In this document: positions 1-5,091 of the stretch, piece by piece
Position numbering within the stretch: position 1 is the first letter of the stretch
How the letters are laid out: each line of letters begins with the position of its first letter
Assembly: GCA_030039695.1 (NCBI GenBank)
Contig: JASHVB010000126.1
Coordinates: 1 to 10,154 of the forward strand
Source of the DNA: Acetobacteraceae bacterium
GTDB taxonomy: Bacteria > Pseudomonadota > Alphaproteobacteria > Acetobacterales > Acetobacteraceae
Length of the DNA stretch: 10,154 nucleotides
Direction of reading: 5' to 3'
Made by a program: the position numbers and the translations under genes
The notes under the pieces: generated by a model
The model's database searches: none
What the model was told of the DNA's origin: nothing
Seen by the model: the letters and a program-made list of their open reading frames with translations, nothing else

Positions 1-140
1 CGGTGCGCGTGAACGGTAAACCGCCGCGGCTGGAGACGTCGCCGGTGTTGGGCCAACATACCAGCGAAGTGCTGCGGTCCTGGCTTGAGATAAGTCCTGA
101 CGACGTTGAGAGCCTGCGCAGCGAAGGCATAGTGGCGTAG
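1..140 (+). CDS. CaiB/BaiF (class III) CoA-transferase, C-terminal end only
   Basis: Only the last 45 codons are present, read from base 3 to a TAG at 138-140. The tail contains LGQHTSEVLRSWL followed by a segment of the type DDVESLRSEGIVA. This is the usual C-terminal signature of formyl-CoA transferase / CaiB family proteins, where an LGEHT-like motif precedes a short helix and a final GVV/GIV. Members move CoA between carboxylic acids in the cytoplasm. The catalytic Asp and CoA-binding parts lie outside the window, so the substrate cannot be inferred. It converges on the amidohydrolase, with a 116-base gap to the restored stop of that gene. Family confidence is good considering the short fragment. 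Confidence 0.75.
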   Translation, partial: VRVNGKPPRLETSPVLGQHTSEVLRSWLEISPDDVESLRSEGIVA

Positions 141-159
141 GGACCCAGGACCCACATCC

Positions 160-248
160 GCTCTCGCCCCGCCCGCTTGCGGGCCGGGCAGGGCAGGGGC
201 CACTCGTGCGGCATCCTCACCTCACCGCGTCCCTCGACGGGAGGGAGC
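160..248. repeat. Palindromic element between convergent genes (R1)
   Basis: Two hairpins lie between the CoA-transferase stop and the amidohydrolase end. The first is GCCCGC-TT-GCGGGC at 171-184. The second is TCCCTC-GACGG-GAGGGA at 230-246. Read on the minus strand, the second is followed by a GGTGAGG-type tail resembling the other palindromes in this window near 7611, 8722 and 8833. It may act as a bidirectional transcription barrier, but there is no T-tract. Assignment to the same repeat family is tentative. Confidence 0.4.
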
Positions 249-1320
249 TTGTGGTATCAGAAGCCGAACAGCTCCCGTGCGTTCCCGCCGCAGATCGCGG
301 CATGTCGTCCGCTGAGAGCCTCGCGGTCATGATGTGCTCGATCGGATCGTAATCGGCCGTGTCGTACGGATAGTCAGTCCCCAAAAGGATTTTCTTCGGC
401 CCGAACAGAGCGACAAGCGCCTCGAGCTGGTGTGGTGTGAAGACGATCGTATCGAGATAGAACTTCTTCAGATAGAAGCTCGGCGGCTTTGGCAGGCTGC
501 CGTGGGAGTCGCTGCGCGCGCCCCATGCATGGTCGATGCGGCCCCAATACGCTGGCAGGAAACCACCGCCGTGTGCGGCGATGATCTTCAGATTCGGATA
601 GCGTTCCAGCACGCCGTTGAAAATCAGGTGGTGCATCGCCACCGTCGTATCCAACGGGTTGCCGATGACGTTGTTGAAGTAGAACCGCGTCAGCCGCTCC
701 GGCTGCGGATAGCCGCTGGGATGGATGAACACAACGGCGCCCAGCGCCTCGGCCTTCGCCCAGAATGGTTCGAAGTCGGGATCAGACAATTCCTTGTCGC
801 CAACATGGGCCAGTACCTCGACGCCCTTCAGGCCGAGTGTCTTCATCGCGTATTCTAGCTCCGCAGCCGCCGCCGCGCCGCCAGCGCCGAGCGGCACGCT
901 GCCCATTGCTGCCGGAATGCGCGGCTTCTCCTGCGCCATGATCGTGGCGATACCGCTGTTGACCAGGCGTGCCACTTCGACGCCGATATCCGGCGGTACC
1001 GTGTAATGGCACAGCCCTGGTGCCGGGCTGATCACCTGGGCGTCCAGACCCATCGCCTCGAAGTCGCCCATGCGCAGGCCGAGATCGAGCAGGTTCGGGG
1101 TGCGGTCGGCGTCCTGCTTGCGGGTGAGGAACTGGGTCTCCTCGGTCAGCAGCTTGCCGCGCGGATCGGGTCGGACGTGCGGCTTGGCGCGGTCCGCCGC
1201 AGCCTGCACGCCGGCATGGGAGTGAACATCCACGGTCATGTCGCGCGGACGGATCTCCCGCCCCGGCCGGCCGTGCTGCCGGGCGGCAGTGTTGCGGTAG
1301 TGGTTGTACGGCGCAGCCAT
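217..1320 (-). CDS. Amidohydrolase-2 / ACMSD-like metal-dependent hydrolase with frameshifted C-terminus
   Basis: Cytoplasmic TIM-barrel hydrolase or decarboxylase of the amidohydrolase-2 family (aminocarboxymuconate-semialdehyde decarboxylase relatives). Residues from the ATG at 1320: metal-binding HSH at 33-35, His200 in FIHPSG, His250 in AAHGGGFLPAYWGRIDHAW, and Asp316 in LLGTDYPYD. These fit the family's HxH...H...H...D metal/catalytic set. The start is supported by GGGAGAG five bases upstream; the frame is open further upstream but without family character. The written frame runs to 217, yet after about residue 330 it becomes a Ser/Arg-rich tail unlike the family. The adjacent frame instead gives AAICGGNARELFGF and stops at 257-259, a typical family ending. 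One base therefore appears lost (or gained) around 300-345. Substrate unknown. It is divergent from the crotonase. Confidence 0.85.
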   Translation of the reverse strand: MAAPYNHYRNTAARQHGRPGREIRPRDMTVDVHSHAGVQAAADRAKPHVRPDPRGKLLTEETQFLTRKQDADRTPNLLDLGLRMGDFEAMGLDAQVISPAPGLCHYTVPPDIGVEVARLVNSGIATIMAQEKPRIPAAMGSVPLGAGGAAAAAELEYAMKTLGLKGVEVLAHVGDKELSDPDFEPFWAKAEALGAVVFIHPSGYPQPERLTRFYFNNVIGNPLDTTVAMHHLIFNGVLERYPNLKIIAAHGGGFLPAYWGRIDHAWGARSDSHGSLPKPPSFYLKKFYLDTIVFTPHQLEALVALFGPKKILLGTDYPYDTADYDPIEHIMTARLSADDMPRSAAGTHGSCSASDTTSSLPSRDAVR

Positions 1321-1325
1321 TCGGT

Positions 1326-1332
1326 CTCTCCC
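1326..1332 (-). promoter_or_regulatory. Shine-Dalgarno site fixing the amidohydrolase start
   Basis: GGGAGAG on the minus strand, five bases before the ATG at 1320-1318. It favours this start over the longer open frame reaching to 1602, which would run through the inverted repeat and into the crotonase gene. Confidence 0.6.
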
Positions 1333-1345
1333 GGCGAAAAGTGTC

Positions 1346-1440
1346 ATTGCGGGGCGCGCGACACGGAAGCAATCTCCTGCGTACGGACGCGCCGCAGCTC
1401 CGCTCGCCCGAGATTGCTTCGGCGCCGTGCGCCTCGCAAT
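1346..1440. repeat. MITE-like inverted repeat with CATTGCG / GAAGCAATCTC arms
   Basis: Two 30-base arms, 1346-1375 and 1411-1440, are inverted copies matching at 25 of 30 positions. The inner ten bases, GAAGCAATCT and AGATTGCTTC, match perfectly. The loop is 35 bases. TGTCAT at 1342-1347 also has an inverted partner ATGACA at 1474-1479, which could mark the outer ends. Arms of the type CATTGCGAG...GAAGCAATC recur as dispersed non-coding repeats in many proteobacterial genomes; that comparison is from memory. It fills most of the 181-base gap between the divergent amidohydrolase and crotonase starts, so it sits in their promoter region. Confidence 0.65.
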
Positions 1441-1501
1441 CAGACGTATAAGCGCTGCGCCGCGCGCTGCGCGATGACAGACATTTGTGGGAACCGACCG
1501 C

Positions 1502-2311
1502 ATGAACGACGCCTCCGCCATCACCCTGCCGACAGAGAAGATACTGGCCCGCATTGACGGGCCGATCGGCTGGATCACCTTCAACAATCCGTCGCGCCGC
1601 AATGCCGTATCGCTTGAGATGTGGGAGGCAATTCCGATCGTCCTCGATCGTTTCGAGTCCGATCCTCAGGTTCGAGTCGTTGTGCTGCACGGTGCGGGCG
1701 AGGCCGCGTTTGTCGCCGGAGCCGACATATCGCAGTTCGAGAAGGCTCGGTCGTCGGCGGAAAGCAACGCGCATTACGACGCGATCAGCGACCGGGCGAG
1801 CCGGCGGCTACATGAATGCAGTAAGCCAACGATCGCGATGATCCACGGCTGGTGCATTGGCGGCGGCGTCGGCATTGCGGTGTGTTGCGACCTGCGCATC
1901 GCTGCGGACAACGCGAAGTTTGGCATCCCGGCGGTGCGCCTGGGCGTCGGGTACGGCCACAAGGGTGTCAGGAAGCTGATGGACCTGGTCGGTCCCTCGT
2001 TCACCAAGGAGATTTTTTTCACCGCCCGGCATTTCTCGGCCGATGAGGCCAGGGAGATGGGCTTGGTCAATCGTGTGCTGCCCGCAGCCGAACTCGAAGC
2101 CTATGTTCGCGGTTATTGCGCGAGCATTGCCGACAACGCACCGATGACGATCTACGCCCTGAAGCGCACGGTGGGCGAACTGCTGAAGGGTCCCGAGGGC
2201 GATCTTGCGCTGTCCGACCGGCTGGTGCGGGCATGCTTCGAAAGTCATGACTATATCGAGGGGCGCCGTGCCTTCATGGAGAAGCGGCGGCCGGTGTTTC
2301 GGGGCGTGTGA
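1502..2311 (+). CDS. Crotonase-superfamily protein (enoyl-CoA hydratase/isomerase-like) lacking both catalytic Glu
   Basis: A 269-aa protein of normal crotonase length. It has the N-terminal ITFNNPSRRNAVS segment (residues 25-37), the oxyanion/CoA-binding segment FVAGADISQFEKAR (70-83), HGWCIGGGVGIAVCCDLRIA (115-134), and a C-terminal helix containing RRAFMEKRRPVF. By alignment to mitochondrial enoyl-CoA hydratase (Glu144 in GGGCELAMMCD, Glu164 in the FGxPE segment), both glutamates are replaced, by Gly124 and Ala144 (FGIPAVRLG). Plain syn-hydration is therefore unlikely; isomerase, hydrolase, decarboxylase or another crotonase reaction is possible. ATG 1502 was chosen over an in-frame GTG at 1487; a weak GTGGGA precedes the ATG. 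It is divergent from the amidohydrolase and followed by convergent CHAP. Confidence 0.88.
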   Translation: MNDASAITLPTEKILARIDGPIGWITFNNPSRRNAVSLEMWEAIPIVLDRFESDPQVRVVVLHGAGEAAFVAGADISQFEKARSSAESNAHYDAISDRASRRLHECSKPTIAMIHGWCIGGGVGIAVCCDLRIAADNAKFGIPAVRLGVGYGHKGVRKLMDLVGPSFTKEIFFTARHFSADEAREMGLVNRVLPAAELEAYVRGYCASIADNAPMTIYALKRTVGELLKGPEGDLALSDRLVRACFESHDYIEGRRAFMEKRRPVFRGV

Positions 2312-2548
2312 CGAGGGCGAAAGCGCCGCCCATGCGGCTGTATCGTGTCCATAGGGCGTTCCTCGCATCGGCGCATGCCCGGTGCCGCCGGTCCTTACGA
2401 CAAGGCGGCATCGCGGCACGCCGATAGCCCGCAAGGGTCGCTCGCGATAAGTACCGGGTCGATATCGTGACCGTCACCGAGGCGACGGGCGCACACGTGG
2501 GCCGTCAGGCAGCTGACAGTGCGCTAGCGACACCTTGCGAAGCGAACG
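2312..2548. other. Gap between convergent crotonase and CHAP genes
   Basis: These 237 bases hold no convincing gene. The reading frames are short and cross each other. A small dyad GTGAC-C-GTCAC lies at 2467-2477, and a weak GGCG-AAAG-CGCC hairpin follows the crotonase stop. Neither has a T-tract, so no terminator is called. Confidence 0.5.
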
Positions 2549-3514
2549 TTATTTCCGGTCGAATTCGCTGACGAAACTGCCAGTGCTGATCGGCTGCATG
2601 GCGGGCTTCTGGCCGGGCGGGGTTTCGGGTGCCTCCGCGACTTCCTCATAGGTCTTCCAAGGCCTCTCGACCGCCGGACGCAGATCACGCGGCGCGGGGT
2701 TGAGCGTCGGCTCTGGTGCCGGCGCCGTAACATCGGCCGTGACCACGCCAGTATCCGGTCGGTCGTAGATGAATCCGTAAGTCGGATAGACGGCACCGTA
2801 CCGGCCGCTGTAGCCGAGGCCGACGCGGACAGCCGTCCAATCGTTCGCTTCGGAGACATCCACAACGGGCACGTCACGCGACACGCCGCCGCGCATCCCG
2901 TCACTCCACCAGTTGGCCTGATCAATCTCGATCTCGCGGCGGTTGACGATCCGGCTGACCACCGCGACGTGGCCAAGCCGCATATGTGGGTTGGACCTAA
3001 ACGCTAAAACGCTGCGCAGCTCCGGGACTCTGCCGCGAGCATAGAGACCGGCGGCATGGTCCCACCACTGCCAGGCGTTGCCGGTGAGATCGATGCCGGA
3101 ATCGATCCGGGCGAACGGCACGCAGGACATGCCACCGCGCTGCACCCAGCGGCCGAGTGGCTCGATCCCGCGAGCAAAGGCATGGCGGATCATGACGCGA
3201 TGGAAGGTTCCGGCGCGGAATGCGGCGTTATGTATCGCTTCCAAGCGCGTAACGTGGTGGACCATGCCGTGGCGCACGTATGCGTAGTGCATTGGCTCCC
3301 TACGCAGGTACGCGTGGTGGATGGCCTCCCTGTGCACGTATCCGTGGTGGACCGATTCGCTACGCACGTATTCATGGTGGGCCACCGCTGGATGGCTCGC
3401 GGGACGTTTGTGTTCGAGGGTGGAAGCCTTTGCGTGGAGCGCTGTCAGTGGCGCGGTGACTGCGAGAATTGATGCAAGCAAAACGGTTTTAAGCCCAGTT
3501 GGCCCCGCCCCCAT
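2549..3514 (-). CDS. Secreted CHAP-domain protein (NlpC/P60-like amidase) with His/Tyr-rich decapeptide repeats
   Basis: A 321-aa exported protein. ATG 3514 is preceded by GAGGAGA with a 6-base spacer; the longer frame begins with TTG at 3547 and lacks such a site. A Sec signal peptide is visible: Lys9, a hydrophobic core at about 10-26, and LHAKA as cleavage site near residue 30. Residues 46-95 are about five imperfect 10-residue units rich in His, Tyr and Arg. The CHAP core follows, with Cys131 in MSCVPFAR, His182 in RLGHVAVV and a third site in IDQANW (198-202). Related alphaproteobacterial proteins usually have DHANW, so His to Gln at 199 is notable. A Pro-rich tail (about 255-310) follows. 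CHAP enzymes cut peptidoglycan peptides or amides; this one likely acts in the periplasm or outside. No immunity gene is adjacent. Confidence 0.85.
   Translation of the reverse strand: MGAGPTGLKTVLLASILAVTAPLTALHAKASTLEHKRPASHPAVAHHEYVRSESVHHGYVHREAIHHAYLRREPMHYAYVRHGMVHHVTRLEAIHNAAFRAGTFHRVMIRHAFARGIEPLGRWVQRGGMSCVPFARIDSGIDLTGNAWQWWDHAAGLYARGRVPELRSVLAFRSNPHMRLGHVAVVSRIVNRREIEIDQANWWSDGMRGGVSRDVPVVDVSEANDWTAVRVGLGYSGRYGAVYPTYGFIYDRPDTGVVTADVTAPAPEPTLNPAPRDLRPAVERPWKTYEEVAEAPETPPGQKPAMQPISTGSFVSEFDRK
3230..3379 (-). repeat. Imperfect 30-bp tandem repeat inside the CHAP gene
   Basis: About five 30-base units encode HHEYVRSESV, HHGYVHREAI, HHAYLRREPM, HYAYVRHGMV and the shorter HHVTRLEAI. Each begins with two His or His-Tyr codons, and Tyr follows at position 4 in the first four. 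The array lies between the signal peptide and the CHAP core, suggesting a linker or metal/surface-binding segment grown by unit duplication. Confidence 0.75.
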
Positions 3515-3520
3515 TCGTGT

Positions 3521-3527
3521 TCTCCTC
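3521..3527 (-). promoter_or_regulatory. Shine-Dalgarno site for the CHAP gene
   Basis: GAGGAGA on the minus strand, six bases before the ATG at 3514. It decides between this start and the upstream TTG at 3547, and places the signal peptide at the very N-terminus. Confidence 0.7.
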
Positions 3528-3564
3528 GTTTTTTTGCCCGACCGCAACGGCGTTAGAACGTGAT

Positions 3565-3597
3565 CGGGGGGTTGGCAACCCGCAGCCCCCCGTTTTT
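3565..3597 (+). terminator. G/C hairpin followed by five T, in the CHAP 5' leader region
   Basis: CGGGGGG (3565-3571) pairs perfectly with CCCCCCG (3586-3592), and TTTTT follows at 3593-3597. This is the shape of an intrinsic terminator on the plus strand. No plus-strand gene lies close upstream; the nearest ends at 2311. It could stop antisense transcription across CHAP, or, read on the minus strand, be a leader structure of the CHAP mRNA. Confidence 0.35.
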
Positions 3598-3631
3598 CGC
3601 ATGGCAGGTAGCAATTTGCTAAGGGGGGCTG
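3583..3631. promoter_or_regulatory. Second, mutually exclusive hairpin with an inner TAGCAA dyad
   Basis: CAGCCCCCC (3583-3591) and GGGGGGCTG (3623-3631) are a perfect 9-base inverted repeat. It shares its C-tract with the hairpin at 3565-3592, so only one can form at a time. Between the arms is TAGCAA-T-TTGCTA (3609-3621), a compact dyad that could be an operator. All lie 50-120 bases upstream of the CHAP start. Function is inference. Confidence 0.35.
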
Positions 3632-3691
3632 TGGATAAACGACAAATTCGGGACAATTCTCCTATCTGCTCAATTTTGATCTAAGGGGTCA

Positions 3692-3723
3692 GGGCCGCGA
3701 ATCGGAAAGGCGATTCGTCGCCC
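3692..3723 (-). terminator. Hairpin downstream of the RidA gene
   Basis: CGAATCG (3698-3704) and CGATTCG (3711-3717) form a 7-bp stem with a 6-base loop. GGGC/GCCC extends it beyond a 2x2 mismatch. It starts 31 bases after the RidA stop. The minus-strand bases that follow are not T-rich, so it may be an mRNA 3'-end stabiliser or a weak terminator. Confidence 0.35.
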
Positions 3724-3753
3724 CGTCCGGCCCAACCCGTTGCGGGGGAGTAC

Positions 3754-4104
3754 CTACTTGCAGGCGGTGACCATGATCTCCACCAGCACCGACGGGTGCG
3801 CCAACTCGGCCTGCACGCACGCGCGAACGGGAGCGCCATTGGACGGCAGCCACGGCGTCCACACCTCGTTCATCGCTGGCCGATCGCTGATATGCTTGAC
3901 CCAGATCAGCGCCTGCAGCAGCCGCGTCTTGTCGGTACCGTGATGTTCCAGCATGGCGTCGATCTGTTCCAGCACGTCCGCCGTCTGGCCTTTGATGTCT
4001 TTGTTCGTGTCGCGGGCCGTGATGCCCGGAAGATAAACGAAACCGTGATATTCAACTGCTTTGGACAGAATGGCGCCCGGTTCAGTGCGGATGATCTTGG
4101 CCAT
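3754..4104 (-). CDS. RidA/YjgF/YER057c/UK114 (Rid) family protein
   Basis: A 116-aa protein, normal for the Rid family of trimeric enamine/imine deaminases and related enzymes. Visible features: N-terminal MAKIIRTEPGAILSKAVEY, strand VYLPGITA, the helical QTADVLEQIDAMLEHHGT segment, WVKHISD, and the C-terminal signature PVRACVQAELAHPSVLVEI. Arg94 and Glu109 match the Arg and Glu that bind the substrate carboxylate and activate water in RidA proper, so imine hydrolysis is possible. The ATG at 4104 gives a family-like N-terminus, but the nearest GAGGGAGG lies 14 bases upstream, a long spacing. It is last in a minus-strand trio, 77 bases after the lipoprotein. Rid paralogues often sit in catabolic clusters where reactive imines arise. 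It need not be the housekeeping ridA. Confidence 0.85.
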   Translation of the reverse strand: MAKIIRTEPGAILSKAVEYHGFVYLPGITARDTNKDIKGQTADVLEQIDAMLEHHGTDKTRLLQALIWVKHISDRPAMNEVWTPWLPSNGAPVRACVQAELAHPSVLVEIMVTACK

Positions 4105-4181
4105 GGCGTGCGTCTCAGCCTCCCTCTGGCGGTTTCTGGTACTCACGGGTTCTATTGCATGCCCGTCTGCCAGGCCAGGGG

Positions 4182-4490
4182 TCACTGGTTGCTACGGCTG
4201 GTTTCGGTGCCGGTGTTGCGGATGCAGTCGTTGATCAGTTCGTCATGCTCATGCAGGGCGGCGAGGTTCTGATCCAGCGTGCCCGGGGCGTAGTTGCTGG
4301 AGAACGGCGCATCGACTTGCGGCGGCGGGCTGTAGATGTCGCCGCGGTGGCGGATGTCGTACACTTGCTCCGCGCGCTGCCGGCAGGCGGCAACGGTTTG
4401 GGCGTCGGCTCGGGCTTGGCCGCTCGGCGGCAGCGCCGGTCCTGTGCAGCCCGTTAGCAATAGCAGCAGCACGAGCATGCCGCGGGTCAT
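4182..4490 (-). CDS. Small lipoprotein, unknown function
   Basis: A 102-aa protein. The N-terminus has Arg3, a run of leucines and valine (6-12), then the lipobox L12-T-G-C15 (LTGC), predicting signal peptidase II cleavage and lipidation at Cys15. The mature part is hydrophilic, with AACRQRAEQVYDIRHRGDIY, a Pro-rich YSPPPQVDAPFSS stretch and a C-terminal Asn/Thr/Ser-rich end. Cys35 and Cys89 could form a disulfide. Its ATG overlaps the stop of the upstream gene as ATGA, implying coupled translation. I recognise no named family. Residue 16 is Thr rather than Asp, consistent with outer-membrane sorting. Expression and product class are fairly secure, function is not. Confidence 0.7.
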   Translation of the reverse strand: MTRGMLVLLLLLTGCTGPALPPSGQARADAQTVAACRQRAEQVYDIRHRGDIYSPPPQVDAPFSSNYAPGTLDQNLAALHEHDELINDCIRNTGTETSRSNQ

Positions 4491-5020
4491 GCGCGCGCGT
4501 CCGTAAGCCGGCCTGGCGCTGGCGTGGCCAGCACAAACGGCGGCAGGCTGGTGCGGAAACGCGCCTCGTCGAAGCGGGCATCCGGTGTCAGCGGCGCAGT
4601 GGCCGCTGTACGCAGGAGGCTCGGGTGCAGTTCGGCGCCGTCACGCTCGAGGCGGAGCAGCGGCAATGCCCATTCTACCCGGGCCAACAGGTCGATCAGC
4701 GCCAGCAATCGCACGCAAAGCGACAGGCCGTAGCTGGTGCCCATCCCGACGCTTCCGTCGATGGCACCTGCCCAGCAGCGCGCGTCGCGGTCGGCCAGGG
4801 CCATGTCCGTATGACTGCCATCAGGGCGACGGAAGCGAAAGCCGCGCACGGCACCCCAGGTCTGCGCGATGGCAGCGTCTCGCGCGGCGTACCAGGCGCG
4901 CGCGAGATCGCGGCCCAGCACCGGGGGCAGCGCCTCCGGCGGGATATCGACAACGTAGGTCAGGCTGCCGTCCGGCCCTGCCCCGACTCGCACATATGAG
5001 GACTGCGCTCGCATGCTCAT
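4487..5020 (-). CDS. Unrecognised 177-aa protein
   Basis: I do not recognise a family. From ATG 5020 (MSMRAQSSYVRV) the protein has an N-terminal beta-like stretch SYVRVGAGPDGSLTYVVDIP, a helix with LARAWYAARDAAIAQTW, then FRFRRPDGSHTDMALADRDARCW. A conserved-looking GSVGMGTSYGLSLCVRLLALIDLL segment follows, which is helical rather than membrane-spanning. The end is a Leu/Arg-rich part running to LTDARA. No signal peptide is seen. The frame is open upstream to 5386, but that stretch overlaps the amidase antisense, so it was not used; ATG at 5014 is also possible. No strong Shine-Dalgarno is visible. The stop overlaps the lipoprotein start (ATGA), so the two are likely co-translated. It is divergent from the amidase across 71 bases. 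Confidence 0.6.
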   Translation of the reverse strand: MSMRAQSSYVRVGAGPDGSLTYVVDIPPEALPPVLGRDLARAWYAARDAAIAQTWGAVRGFRFRRPDGSHTDMALADRDARCWAGAIDGSVGMGTSYGLSLCVRLLALIDLLARVEWALPLLRLERDGAELHPSLLRTAATAPLTPDARFDEARFRTSLPPFVLATPAPGRLTDARA

Positions 5021-5080
5021 CGGTGTCAGGATGGACTGCCGGAAGGCCGTGCGCCAGGGGGCAAGGACGATTTCTCTGCC

Positions 5081-5087
5081 GGGAGGA
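5081..5087 (+). promoter_or_regulatory. Shine-Dalgarno site for the amidase
   Basis: GGGAGGA, with GGAGG five bases before ATG 5092. It decides against the much longer upstream-open frame beginning at 4585, which is antisense to the unknown gene. Confidence 0.7.
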
Positions 5088-5091
5088 TCCG

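Noticed and set aside
1006..1557. Plus-strand reading frame opposite the amidohydrolase
   Set aside because: It mirrors a well-supported gene, runs through the inverted repeat and has no recognisable domain; a GC-rich shadow.
3056..3472. Plus-strand reading frame with repeats opposite CHAP
   Set aside because: Its Val/His repeats are only the reverse reading of the 30-bp tandem repeat; the minus strand has the signal peptide and catalytic motifs.
3630..3638. Exact DnaA-box match as evidence of a replication origin
   Set aside because: Only one box is present, with no cluster, no origin-flanking genes and no long AT-rich unwinding region. It is kept only as part of the CHAP leader finding.
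3754..4104. Calling the Rid protein housekeeping ridA
   Set aside because: The family is large and paralogues are common. The context is not isoleucine biosynthesis, so only the family is given.
4585..5091. Long plus-strand N-terminal extension of the amidase frame
   Set aside because: It is antisense to the unknown 177-aa gene, is low-complexity Arg/Ala/Pro, and the amidase has a good Shine-Dalgarno at its family-like start (5092).
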